The position numbers and the translations under genes are program-made. Source: Clostridiales bacterium (GTDB lineage Bacteria > Bacillota > Clostridia > Oscillospirales > CAG-272). Taken from it: 64,000 nucleotides of DNA. The number at the start of each line of letters is the position of its first letter. Within the stretch, counting starts at the first letter, position 1. Of this stretch, positions 25,594 to 33,822 are shown one piece after another. The notes below the pieces were generated by a model. That model worked only from the letters and a program-made list of their open reading frames with translations, had not been told where the DNA came from and did no database searches. The stretch covers positions 158,124 to 222,123 of the forward strand of contig JAEEYP010000063.1 of the NCBI GenBank assembly GCA_016288155.1, written 5' to 3'.

Positions 25594-26704
25594 GCGCGTG
25601 CACCTCCTCCATCCGTCCGCTTTCCGCGGAACGGTAGGCGGCTTCCATGACCGCCTGGATATGCGCGCCGTCCGCGAAGGAAGGCGATGCGGGCGCGCCG
25701 CGATACACGGCGTCGAGAAACGCATACATGCTTCCGACATGTCCCCGCAGCCACCCTGCCGGGGCCTTTGCACCGGGAAACACGCCGCCGGGTGCCGGAT
25801 AGCGATTGCAGCATTCCACACGCGTAAAGCCCGCGTGCGGCGCGGCGGCATCGTAATATTCGAAGAAATTCGGATCCATGAGTGAGAAGCGAAGCGCACC
25901 GTCCGTGCCGTAGATCTCAAAGGAAAGGTCGTCGTTCGTTCCTTGAAAGATCTTTCCGGTTTCGACCGTTCCGACGGCGCCGCACGCAAGGCGTGCCGTC
26001 AGATAGAACGCTTCTTCCGCGTTCGTGTTCCACGGCTTTCCGTCACGGCCGATACGCGTCGGATACGCGATATTGCCGACGCCGTACACAGAGGCGAACG
26101 GTCCGCAGAGGTAATAGATGAGATCGAGCACGTGCGAGCCGAGATCGTACAGCACGCCGCCTCCGCAGACCGTGCGATCCTGCTTCCATCCCGCCGGACG
26201 GTTCGGATCGGCGGCGCTGCTGTGATAATACGCGCCGCGGAACGAAAGGATCCTGCCGAGCCGTCCCTCCTCAACGATTTCCTTCGCGCGCATGACGGGA
26301 AGGAGAAAACGGTTGTTGAAAACGATCCCCGCGGTCAAACCCGTCCGCTTTGCTTCCCGTGCCGCATGGAATGCCTGCTCCTCGCTCACGCAGAGCGGCT
26401 TTTCGCAGTACACGTGCTTTCCCGCCGCAAGGGCGCGCAGGATCGTCTCATAATGGCAGACGTTCGGCGTACAGATATCGATGATATCGATATCCGGTGA
26501 ACCGATCAGCTCCTCCTCATTTTCCGCCGCTTCGCCGAGACCATAACGGCGCGCCGCTTCTTTCGCGTGAGACGGCTCGCTTGCGCATACGCCGCACACA
26601 CGGGCAGTAAACGGAAGATCCTTATAGAAAAACGGCAGATTTGATACCGCGTACGCATGCGTGCGTCCCATAAAGCCGCACCCGATCATACCGATCCGAA
26701 GCAT
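25586..26704 (-). CDS. Gfo/Idh/MocA family oxidoreductase
   Basis: NAD(P)-dependent sugar or cyclitol dehydrogenase type, 372 residues. The Rossmann motif is IGMIGCGFMGRTHAYAV, the family EKP triad is HVYCEKPLCV, and the substrate-domain motif GGGVLYDLGSHVLDLIYYL carries the catalytic D-x-x-x-H. The substrate is unknown. GAGGA precedes the ATG at 26704, which stands in front of the normal N-terminus; the frame is open farther upstream without similarity. It is the first gene of the unit with coaE and the transglycosylase. Confidence 0.9.
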   Translation of the reverse strand: MLRIGMIGCGFMGRTHAYAVSNLPFFYKDLPFTARVCGVCASEPSHAKEAARRYGLGEAAENEEELIGSPDIDIIDICTPNVCHYETILRALAAGKHVYCEKPLCVSEEQAFHAAREAKRTGLTAGIVFNNRFLLPVMRAKEIVEEGRLGRILSFRGAYYHSSAADPNRPAGWKQDRTVCGGGVLYDLGSHVLDLIYYLCGPFASVYGVGNIAYPTRIGRDGKPWNTNAEEAFYLTARLACGAVGTVETGKIFQGTNDDLSFEIYGTDGALRFSLMDPNFFEYYDAAAPHAGFTRVECCNRYPAPGGVFPGAKAPAGWLRGHVGSMYAFLDAVYRGAPASPSFADGAHIQAVMEAAYRSAESGRMEEVHALV

Positions 26705-26766
26705 TATCATTCCTCGCATTCCGGGCTGTCCCGCACCGATCAGGATTTTTGTCCGCGTTTTTACAT

Positions 26767-26795
26767 ATTGTATCACAAAAGGGATATCTTTGCAA
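26767..26795 (-). promoter_or_regulatory. Promoter of the oxidoreductase-coaE unit
   Basis: TTGCAA (26795-26790), 17-base spacer, TACAAT (26772-26767). The divergent gap 26705-27054 holds only this promoter, the one for the plus-strand cluster and ribosome sites. Confidence 0.8.
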
Positions 26796-26948
26796 GATGC
26801 GGCACGGATTTTTGCGCGGCGCCGCAAGCGACGGAGCGCGCGGCGCATAGGAAAGACAAAACGGCGTATATTGGATATGCAAGAGGATGGCGGAACATGA
26901 ATATTCTGTAAAATCCGACATTGTTCGTACAAATCTGCGCAAAGCGAC

Positions 26949-26977
26949 TTGAAAAAACTGACGAAACGTGGTATTCT
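26949..26977 (+). promoter_or_regulatory. Promoter of the envelope cluster at 27-29 kb
   Basis: TTGAAA (26949-26954), 17-base spacer, TATTCT (26972-26977). Confidence 0.75.
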
Positions 26978-27054
26978 ATTATATTGAATGTGCCGATCGT
27001 CGGACGCCGTCCGCGGCTTCGTTCATTTTCATCCATGGTAAGGAGAAAGCGGCA

Positions 27055-27510
27055 TTGAAATTGCTGAGACGGTTTGGAAATGTCGTTCGCAGCGCCTGCG
27101 TGTGGTATACGGCGCTCACGCTGGTTTTGTACGTCGGCGGAAAACTCGCTTCCGGCATCGAACGGGAATGGATACTGACGTTGCCGATGATGTTCGCCGT
27201 TCTGGCATTTTCGATTTTGTTCTCCGCCGTCAATGATATCGTTCTGCATACCGCGCTTCATCCGGCGTGGAAGCTGCTCCTCCATTACGCGGCGACGGCG
27301 ATGATCTTCTACGTGTTGTTCATTGTGTGGGGAGGTTACGCAGGCAATCCGTCCTCCGTATTCATGATCCTTCTCGCATTCACCGTATTTTATGCGATCG
27401 CGGCGTCTCTGTATGCGCTTGTTCGTCATCTTCTCTCTCTGCGCAAAAACAGTGAACAACAGTATGACCGCCAGTTTCACGACCGTTCAGATGATACACG
27501 GAAGAGGTGA
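27055..27510 (+). CDS. Small integral membrane protein with four predicted helices (DUF3021-like)
   Basis: 151 residues with four hydrophobic segments (VWYTALTLVLYVGGKL, LTLPMMFAVLAFSILFSAV, WKLLLHYAATAMIFYVLFIV, FMILLAFTVFYAIAASLYAL) and a charged cytoplasmic tail. The size and topology recall DUF3021 proteins, but that assignment is tentative. The start is TTG at 27055, with AGGAG 9 bases upstream; an ATG farther up lacks a ribosome site. Its TGA overlaps the GTG start of the next gene by 4 bases. Confidence 0.65.
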   Translation: MKLLRRFGNVVRSACVWYTALTLVLYVGGKLASGIEREWILTLPMMFAVLAFSILFSAVNDIVLHTALHPAWKLLLHYAATAMIFYVLFIVWGGYAGNPSSVFMILLAFTVFYAIAASLYALVRHLLSLRKNSEQQYDRQFHDRSDDTRKR

Positions 27511-28598
27511 TCCGTACGAATCCCGATTATAACGGCAGACCCGGAGACGGAAAAGTCTTTTATACGGTACTCGCAGCCGTCGGCTGCGTATTGGTCGTCA
27601 TACTTTTGATCTCTGCGCCGAAATTCTCGCTGCGTGCCGACGTGAGCGATACCGCCGCCGCTGAACATGCCAAAACAAACGGCAGCGAGACGTCGGCGCC
27701 GCCGCCGGAGACGGATCCGCCGGATACAACGCCTCCGTACACGGCCCCGCCCGAGACGATCCCCCCCGACACCGCTCCGCCGGAGACGGATCCGCCTGAA
27801 ACCGTCCCGCCGGAGACGGATCCTCCTGAGACTGCACCGTCTGAAACACAGCCCCCGATAACAACGCCCCCCGACACCACGCCTCCGGATACCGCTCCAC
27901 CCGAGACACAGCCGCCGGAGACGGCCTATCAGCTGCCGCCCGTCGATCCTGCGGTGCATCCCTGTCTTTTGACGGAGACGGAAGACGCGGGTACGGAGTA
28001 TCTTGACGATATCATCTTTATCGGCGATTCCACGACGTATTCCTTTTTGTACTACGGGAAACTGAACGGCGGAACGGATTCAAAACAGGTATGGACGCCC
28101 GCTTCAAGAACGCTGACGCTCAGTTACGCACTGACGACGACGATCCTCTACCCGGACACCGGTGAGGAGATCACGATCGAGCAGGCCGTCATGCGCAAGA
28201 AGCCACGGATCATCGTCATCACGCTTGGTGTAAACGGGATCTCCTTCATGAACGAGGAGTATTTCGTGTCCGTCTATACGAAACTCGTGAACATGATCGC
28301 CGCAGCTTCTCCCGACACAAAGATCATCCTGCAATCCATTTTTCCCGTCGCGCGCACGTGGGAGAAGATGGAGTCGATCAACAACGACAAGATCAATCGT
28401 GCGAACGAATGGATCCGCTGCATTGCCGACGATTGCGGCGTCAGGTATCTTGATACGATCTCCGTCCTCGCCGTGGACGCGGGCGGGTATCTCCCCGTTT
28501 CGTATCAGAACGGAGACGGTCTCCATCTGAACTCGAACGCCTGCGACATCGTCCTGCGTTATATCCGCACGCACGCCCTGCCCGATTATGTTCCCTAA
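27507..28598 (+). CDS. Membrane-anchored SGNH/GDSL-like hydrolase with Pro/Thr stalk
   Basis: 363 residues. An N-terminal transmembrane anchor (VFYTVLAAVGCVLVVILLIS) leads to a stalk (about residues 64-141) made of P-E-T and P-P-D-T units, and then an extracellular SGNH domain: block I FIGDSTTYS, block III-like ITLGVNGISF and block V GDGLHLN with the catalytic Asp/His. Such domains act as esterases or acyltransferases on cell-wall polymers or capsule. The start is GTG at 27507 in a GTGA overlap with the preceding membrane protein, so translation is coupled. Confidence 0.8.
   Translation: MIRTNPDYNGRPGDGKVFYTVLAAVGCVLVVILLISAPKFSLRADVSDTAAAEHAKTNGSETSAPPPETDPPDTTPPYTAPPETIPPDTAPPETDPPETVPPETDPPETAPSETQPPITTPPDTTPPDTAPPETQPPETAYQLPPVDPAVHPCLLTETEDAGTEYLDDIIFIGDSTTYSFLYYGKLNGGTDSKQVWTPASRTLTLSYALTTTILYPDTGEEITIEQAVMRKKPRIIVITLGVNGISFMNEEYFVSVYTKLVNMIAAASPDTKIILQSIFPVARTWEKMESINNDKINRANEWIRCIADDCGVRYLDTISVLAVDAGGYLPVSYQNGDGLHLNSNACDIVLRYIRTHALPDYVP
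27698..27927 (+). repeat. Degenerate repeat encoding the Pro/Thr stalk
   Basis: Tandem, imperfect 12-18 base units rich in CCGCCGGAGACGGATCC-type sequence that encode P-E-T-D-P and P-D-T-x-P. Tracts like this are prone to slippage and usually vary in length between strains. Confidence 0.85.
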
Positions 28599-28623
28599 CT
28601 ACAACGTCGAAAGGATTTTCTTC

Positions 28624-29121
28624 ATGAACGGAAAACGCTTACCGGCTCTTCTGCTTTTGACCGTGCTGTTCCTTGCAGCGCTCGTCGGCTGTGCGAACGG
28701 CCAAAAAACGTACCGCAGCGATGTAGACGTCCATGCACTGGCAGAAGCCTGCGGCGCGAAGCTCGCGTCAACATCGCTCATGGCGGACGCCGACGAGGAC
28801 TATCTCCGCTATCGCATGGGGCTGAGCGAAAGCTTTCTCCCCAATGCCGTTATACGGATACAGAACGCCGGAACGGCGCTGGACGAATTCGGAATACTCC
28901 GCGCGCCGGACAATCTTTCCCCCGTGCTCTTCGAGGATACGGTCAAAGCGTATCTTGACGCACGGAACGAGGAATGGACGGGGCTGTATCTCGCGGAAGA
29001 ATATCCCAAACTCCGCGACGCGGAATACAAGGTATTCGGGCAGTACGTCGTCTACGCGATCCTCTCCGAGGAGGACCGCGCGGCGCTGTTCGCCGAGGCG
29101 GAAGCACAACTTCTGAAATAA
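28624..29121 (+). CDS. DUF4358-like lipoprotein
   Basis: 165 residues with a lipoprotein signal (PALLLLTVLFLAALVGCAN; lipobox Cys at about residue 23). The mature part (VHALAEACGAKLA, MGLSESFLPNAVIRIQNAG, EFGILRAPDN) fits the DUF4358 pattern of clostridial lipoproteins with unknown role. AAAGGA lies 8 bases before the ATG at 28624. It follows the SGNH gene by 25 bases; the pair may handle the same envelope polymer. Confidence 0.7.
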   Translation: MNGKRLPALLLLTVLFLAALVGCANGQKTYRSDVDVHALAEACGAKLASTSLMADADEDYLRYRMGLSESFLPNAVIRIQNAGTALDEFGILRAPDNLSPVLFEDTVKAYLDARNEEWTGLYLAEEYPKLRDAEYKVFGQYVVYAILSEEDRAALFAEAEAQLLK

Positions 29122-29151
29122 CGTCAGCTTGTTCTTTATTATCTTAAAGAG

Positions 29152-29180
29152 ATGCCGCTCCGGTCCCCCCGGAGCGGCAT
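29152..29180 (+). terminator. Hairpin terminating the envelope cluster
   Basis: Twelve-bp stem ATGCCGCTCCGG/CCGGAGCGGCAT with a 5-base loop; the downstream bases are only moderately T-rich. Confidence 0.65.
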
Positions 29181-29209
29181 TCGTATCATTGATTTGTGAG
29201 GATACGGTC

Positions 29210-29701
29210 ATGAAATGGATCCCGGAAGCAGACGAACGAGCGATCCGCGAAAAATACACGCATACGCCGCCGAGAGATCCGGAAAAACAGAGCGGCTATG
29301 ACCGTTTTCGCTGCAATGACGCGGCGTATGATCTTTCCACGGGATTGACGGAAAGCGAAATGCGTGAACGGCTCACGATGCTTCTGACCGAGTGGGAGGG
29401 AGAAGATCATGCGTGCCTCGCAGTCCACGACGGTCCCGGCGTGCGCACGACGGTGTTTCTGAAAGGCTGTCCGCTCCGGTGCGTCTGGTGCCACAATCCC
29501 GAAAGCCAAAGCGCCGCGCCGCAGCTCGCCTACTACGAGCACCGCTGTGTCCGGTGCGGTCTGTGCGTCGGCGTCTGTCCTCACGGCGCACACAGCATCA
29601 CCTCGGACGGCAGACACCTTTTCACACGCGATTTCTGCCGCGCCTGCGGCGCGTGCGCCGACGTCTGCACCGGCACCTGCAGCTATACGGACGCCGTATG
29701 A
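29210..29701 (+). CDS. Glycyl-radical enzyme activase, N-terminal half (split or frameshifted gene)
   Basis: 163 residues. From about residue 72 it reads as the start of a PflA/YjjW-type activase: AVHDGPGVRTTVFLKGCPLR, the radical-SAM CxxxCxxC (CPLRCVWC), then a ferredoxin-like insert with CVRCGLCVGVCP and CRACGACADVC. It stops at 29701 exactly where the family continues into the helix before the GGEP motif; that part is in another frame as the next gene (ATGA overlap). The first 70 residues (MKWIPEADERAIREKY) are foreign to the family. An ATG with GAGGGAG upstream at 29409 is out of frame with the activase, which suggests that a base was also lost near 29417. GAGG precedes the ATG at 29210. 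Confidence 0.7.
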   Translation: MKWIPEADERAIREKYTHTPPRDPEKQSGYDRFRCNDAAYDLSTGLTESEMRERLTMLLTEWEGEDHACLAVHDGPGVRTTVFLKGCPLRCVWCHNPESQSAAPQLAYYEHRCVRCGLCVGVCPHGAHSITSDGRHLFTRDFCRACGACADVCTGTCSYTDAV

Positions 29702-30282
29702 CGGCGGAGGAGGTCGCAGAGGCCGTACTTCAGGGTAAGCCGTTCTATGAAGCGTCTGTCGGCGGCGTCACGCTGTCCGGCGGCGAGCCGCTTTTGTATC
29801 CGGATTTCTGCGCAGACGTTTTCACCCGTCTCAAGGCTTACGGGATCGGCACGGCGATAGACACGAGCGCCGCCGTCGGAAGACGGGCGTTTCTCGTCAC
29901 CGCGCCGGTAACGGATCTGTATCTCGTAGACGTGAAGCATCCTTTCTCTGACGCGCACCGGGCGCTGACCGGCTTCGGGAACGAAGCGGTCTGGGAGAAT
30001 CTATCGCTTCTTACCGAACTCTCAAAGGACGTGGAAATACGCATTCCCATCATTCCCGGCGTGAACGACGGCGATGCGGAGATCCGGGCGGCGGCAGGTC
30101 GGCTGCGGGAGATCCCCGCTGTGAAGCGCGTGCGGCTCCTTCCCTACCGGGATCTGGCGCGCTCGAAATACGAAGCTCTCGGGATGCAGGATACGATGCC
30201 GCACGCAGCTACGCCGACGCCTGAGGAAATGGAAGCACACCGGATACGCTTCGCGTCCTATGGGCTGGAGACGGTCGTGTGA
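29698..30282 (+). CDS. Glycyl-radical enzyme activase, C-terminal half
   Basis: 194 residues continuing the activase: TAEEVAEAVLQGKPFYEASVG, the SAM-binding TLSGGEPLLYPDF, DTSAAVGRRAF, LYLVDVKHPFSDAHRALTG and PIIPGVNDGDAEI. The first half of the radical-SAM domain is in the previous frame, joined by an ATGA overlap. Either one gene was frameshifted (mutation or assembly error) or two polypeptides are made by coupled reinitiation. No glycyl-radical enzyme other than NrdD is in the window, and nrdG already serves that one. Confidence 0.7.
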   Translation: MTAEEVAEAVLQGKPFYEASVGGVTLSGGEPLLYPDFCADVFTRLKAYGIGTAIDTSAAVGRRAFLVTAPVTDLYLVDVKHPFSDAHRALTGFGNEAVWENLSLLTELSKDVEIRIPIIPGVNDGDAEIRAAAGRLREIPAVKRVRLLPYRDLARSKYEALGMQDTMPHAATPTPEEMEAHRIRFASYGLETVV

Positions 30283-30293
30283 GAAAAATAACA

Positions 30294-30329
30294 TAAAAAA
30301 CAAAGCCTCGCGTGATCGCGGGGCTTTGT
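30294..30329 (-). terminator. Terminator of tRNA-Lys
   Basis: Thirteen-bp stem ACAAAGCCTCGCG/CGCGGGGCTTTGT (one G-T pair) with a 4-base loop, followed on the minus strand by TTTTTTATG and another T run. Confidence 0.85.
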
Positions 30330-30333
30330 TCGC

Positions 30334-30409
30334 TGGTGCTCCATCGGAGATTCGAACTCCGGACACCTTGATTAAAAGTCAAGTGCTCTGCCAACTGAGC
30401 TAATGGGGC
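30334..30409 (-). tRNA. tRNA-Lys (anticodon UUU)
   Basis: 76 bases with encoded CCA. The anticodon arm is CTTGA-CTTTTAA-TCAAG, giving TTT; the D-arm AGCTCAGTTGGCAGAGC and T-arm CCGGAGTTCGAATCTCCG? contain the standard GTTCGAATC loop. The acceptor stem GCCCCAT/ATGGAGC has one mismatch, C3 against A70; all other pairs hold. It is followed by its own terminator. Confidence 0.95.
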
Positions 30410-30490
30410 TGAAACAGCCTAATTATAATATCACAAATCAGGCTGTATGTCAATAGTCTTGGCGCAATTTTCCGGAAGAACCGGCACGGA

Positions 30491-32146
30491 TCACGCTTTA
30501 TAACTGTCTTTCAGGCTGACCGAACGGTTGAAGACCGGATACGACGGCGTAAAGTCCTTCGCGTCCGGGCAGAAATAGCCGAGCCGCATGAACTGGAAGG
30601 AGGACGGCACCTTCGCATCCGCGAGCGACGCCTCCAGCTTGCAGCCGGTCAGCGTCTCAAGCGACGTAGGATTGAGGCACTCGATGAAATTCTTGCCCTC
30701 TCCCTCCGGCTCCGGATCGGAAAAGAGATTCGAGTACAGGCGCACCTCGGCGTCGATCGCCGTCCCGGCGTCGACCCAGTGGATCGTGCTCTTGATCTTG
30801 CGGCCGTCGGCAGGGTTCCCGCCGCCGGAGGCCGGATCGTATTCGCAGAGCACCTCCGTCACACGACCTTGTTCATCCTTGACGCAGCCGGTGCAGCGGA
30901 CGACGTACGCGCCCTTGAGGCGGACCTCATTTCCCGGGAAGAGGCGGAAGAACTTTCCTTCCTTCTCCTCCATAAAGTCGTCTTCCTCGATCCAGAGATG
31001 ACGGGAGAATGTGATCTCCCGCGTCCCGGCGCTCTCGTCCATCGGATTGTTCTCCACGGTGAACGTTTCCGTCTTCCCTTCCGGAAAATTCGTAACGGTC
31101 AGGCGGACGGGATGCAGGACCGCCATCACGCGTGCCGCGTGCTCGTTCAGATCCTCCCGCAGGCAATGCTCGAGAAAATCGTATTCAACGGTGGAGGGCG
31201 CCTTGGCGACGCCGATCCGCTCGCAGAAATTCCGGATGGACGACGGCGTGTAACCGCGGCGGCGCAGGCCGCACAGCGTCGGCATTCTCGGATCGTCCCA
31301 GCCTGATACGCGCCCTTCCTCCACGAGCTGGCGCAGTTTGCGTTTACTCATGACGGTATAGGTGATCCCGAGGCGGGCAAACTCGATCTGACGCGGGCGG
31401 CACGGAACGCTGACGTTGTCAACGACCCAGTTATACAGCGGACGGTGATTCTCGTATTCGAGCGAACAGAGGCTGAAGGTGATCCTCTCCAGTGCGTCCT
31501 GGATCGGGTGTGCAAAGTCGTACATCGGAAAGATGCACCATTTCGTCCCTTGCCTGTGATGCTCGATGTAACGGATGCGGTAGAGGACCGGATCGCGCAT
31601 ATTGAAGTTGCCGGAGGCAAGATCGATCTTCGCACGAAGCGTATATCTGCCTTCGGGAAACTCGCCCGCTCTCATCCGGCGGAAAAGATCCATGCTTTCC
31701 GCCGCCGGACGGTCGCGGTAGGGCGATACGGCGGGATGCGTCAGATCCCCACGGTAATCACGGAATTCCTCCGCCGTCAGTTCGCACACGTAGGCGAGTC
31801 CCTTTTCGATCAGCTCTTCCGCATAAAGATACGTTTGTTCAAAATAATCCGATCCGTAATAGAAGCGGTCTCCCCAGTCGAAGCCGAGCCAATGGATATC
31901 TTCCTTGATGGCGTCGACGTATTCCGTATCCTCCTTCGCGGGATTCGTGTCATCCATGCGAAGATTGCACAGACCGTGATACTTTTCCGCCGTGCCGAAG
32001 TCGATCATCAGTGCCTTGCAGTGTCCGATATGCAGATATCCGTTCGGTTCCGGAGGGAACCGTGTGTGTACCTCCGACGCACGCCCGGCGGCGAGATCTT
32101 CGTCGATGAAATCATGAATGAAATTGGAAGTCGTTTTTTCGTCCAT
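30491..32146 (-). CDS. glnS: Glutaminyl-tRNA synthetase
   Basis: Charges tRNA-Gln directly with glutamine; 551 residues. Class I signatures are PPEPNGYLHIGHCKAL (HIGH) and VMSKRKLRQLV (MSK loop). The catalytic core has LRMDDTNP, and the C-terminal anticodon-binding beta-barrels (DFMEEKEGKFFRLFPGNEV) are those of GlnRS rather than GltX. Many Bacillota lack GlnRS and use GatCAB, so acquisition by transfer from another lineage is plausible. It lies 12 bases after gltX, with AAAGGA before the ATG. Confidence 0.95.
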   Translation of the reverse strand: MDEKTTSNFIHDFIDEDLAAGRASEVHTRFPPEPNGYLHIGHCKALMIDFGTAEKYHGLCNLRMDDTNPAKEDTEYVDAIKEDIHWLGFDWGDRFYYGSDYFEQTYLYAEELIEKGLAYVCELTAEEFRDYRGDLTHPAVSPYRDRPAAESMDLFRRMRAGEFPEGRYTLRAKIDLASGNFNMRDPVLYRIRYIEHHRQGTKWCIFPMYDFAHPIQDALERITFSLCSLEYENHRPLYNWVVDNVSVPCRPRQIEFARLGITYTVMSKRKLRQLVEEGRVSGWDDPRMPTLCGLRRRGYTPSSIRNFCERIGVAKAPSTVEYDFLEHCLREDLNEHAARVMAVLHPVRLTVTNFPEGKTETFTVENNPMDESAGTREITFSRHLWIEEDDFMEEKEGKFFRLFPGNEVRLKGAYVVRCTGCVKDEQGRVTEVLCEYDPASGGGNPADGRKIKSTIHWVDAGTAIDAEVRLYSNLFSDPEPEGEGKNFIECLNPTSLETLTGCKLEASLADAKVPSSFQFMRLGYFCPDAKDFTPSYPVFNRSVSLKDSYKA

Positions 32147-32158
32147 CGTCGTTTTCCT

Positions 32159-33811
32159 TTATCTTTCAAGCGTTTCCAGAAGCGCATGTATGCGCGCAAG
32201 CACCGTCTTGCGTCCGAGCACGCGCATGACCTCGTACATATCCGGAGAGTTGAGCTTGCCCGTCACGGCGACGCGCAAAAACATGCTCACGTCGGCGACT
32301 GAGCCGCGGAACGCGGCGGGATCCGCGCGGTAGGCTTTCATATCGGAGGCATAGCCGAGCGAATCGGTGATAGCCTTGATCTTGTCAAACCAGACGCTTT
32401 GCTCGTCGGCGGGGTCGTAGTCCTGCGCGAAGACCGTCAACGCGGCACACACGTCGGCTTTATCGAACTTCGGGTCGATCTCGTCCTCGCGCGCAAACAG
32501 CGCGTCGAAAATGAAGCCCATATAGCTTTTTGCCTCGCTCCAGATCGCAAGATCCTTTCGCGGCTTCTTTCCGCCGCGGCCGATGGCAAAGGCGGCGCGT
32601 GCCTTATCAGGCTCGGCTTCGAGCGCGGCGGCAAACGGCACGTCGAATTCCTTTGCCCATTCGAGCACGAGCGCATAAACTTCATCTGCCGACATGCGCG
32701 AGATGACGTTTTTCGAGACGTCGCGCAGCTTGTCCACGTCGAACAGCGAGCCTGCCGGGTTCATCTTTTTATAAGAGAATTTGAAATCGTCGAGATTCGC
32801 GTCGGGGTTGGCCTGGCGCCAGTCCTCGAAGTTGGAATTCAGGATCGTCAGCACATATTCGAGCACCGCCGGGACGGGATAGCCCTGCGCCTGATAGAAG
32901 GTCAGGGCAAGCTCGGGATCCTTGCGCTTTGAAAGCTTGCGTTTGCTCGTGCCGTCCATCTTCATAAGCGGACCGATGTGCGCGTATTTCGGGAGCCGGA
33001 AGCCCAGCGCGCGGAAAAGCTGCACATGGAAGGGGAGCGAGGGAAGCCATTCGTCGCCGCGCACGACGTGCGTCGTGCGCATCAGGTGATCGTCCACCGC
33101 GTGGGCGAAATGATAAGTCGGGATACCGTCGGACTTTAACAGCACGTGGTCGACGTCGTTTTCCGTAAGCTCCAGATTGCCTTTTATCAGGTCGGTGAAC
33201 TTGATCTTGTTCTCGATATTGCCCTCCGAGCGGAAGCGCAGCACCCACGGCTTGCCCGCGGCGAGCTCGGTCTTGATGTCCTCCATCGGTCGGTCGCGCC
33301 ATACGGCATAGGCGCCGTAGTAACCGAAATTGTCCTTGCGTGCCTCCTGCGTATTGCGCATGGCGTCGAGCTCCTCCTCGGTGCAGAAGCAGGGATAGGC
33401 CTTGCCCTCCGCGACGAGCTTTTTGGCGTAGACATGATAGATTTGTGCTCTCTGACGCTGTCGGTACGGGCCGTAGGGACCTATATCGCCGTCCACGGTC
33501 GCTCCCTCGTCAAAGAGGATATGATAATGCTTCAGCGCCTCGATCAGCGTTTCCACAGCACCTTGCACCTCGCGCTTGGCGTCGGTGTCCTCGATGCGCA
33601 GGAAAAACACGCCGCCGGATTGGTGGCACAGCCGTTCGCTGGTCAGTCCCTGTACGATGTTGCCAAGATGCACGAAGCCCGTCGGCGACGGGGCGGCGCG
33701 CGAAACGATCGCGCCCTCGGGCAACTGACGCGCCGGATAGCGCGATTCCAGCTCTTCCGGCGTCAGCTTTACATCCGGGAACAACAATTCCGCCAAATAC
33801 GGATAGTCCAT
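32159..33811 (-). CDS. gltX: Glutamyl-tRNA synthetase
   Basis: 550 residues. The signature APSPTGFVHLGNIVQG carries HLGN in place of HIGH, and the MSK-type loop is KLSKRKDPE. RIEDTDAKREVQGA and FAHAVDDHLMRTTHVVRGDE are the catalytic core. This long form with an N-terminal extension (MDYPYLAELLFPDVKLTPEE) is usual in Clostridia. AAAGGAG lies 6 bases before 33811. Middle gene of MBL-gltX-glnS. Whether it is discriminating or not depends on anticodon-domain residues I cannot resolve; a separate GlnRS would allow a discriminating enzyme. Confidence 0.93.
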   Translation of the reverse strand: MDYPYLAELLFPDVKLTPEELESRYPARQLPEGAIVSRAAPSPTGFVHLGNIVQGLTSERLCHQSGGVFFLRIEDTDAKREVQGAVETLIEALKHYHILFDEGATVDGDIGPYGPYRQRQRAQIYHVYAKKLVAEGKAYPCFCTEEELDAMRNTQEARKDNFGYYGAYAVWRDRPMEDIKTELAAGKPWVLRFRSEGNIENKIKFTDLIKGNLELTENDVDHVLLKSDGIPTYHFAHAVDDHLMRTTHVVRGDEWLPSLPFHVQLFRALGFRLPKYAHIGPLMKMDGTSKRKLSKRKDPELALTFYQAQGYPVPAVLEYVLTILNSNFEDWRQANPDANLDDFKFSYKKMNPAGSLFDVDKLRDVSKNVISRMSADEVYALVLEWAKEFDVPFAAALEAEPDKARAAFAIGRGGKKPRKDLAIWSEAKSYMGFIFDALFAREDEIDPKFDKADVCAALTVFAQDYDPADEQSVWFDKIKAITDSLGYASDMKAYRADPAAFRGSVADVSMFLRVAVTGKLNSPDMYEVMRVLGRKTVLARIHALLETLER

Positions 33812-33822
33812 AGATATCTCCT

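Noticed and set aside
27698-27927. Repeat tract considered as a CRISPR array
   Set aside because: Units are short, imperfect and in frame with the SGNH protein; they encode its Pro/Thr stalk. No cas genes are nearby.
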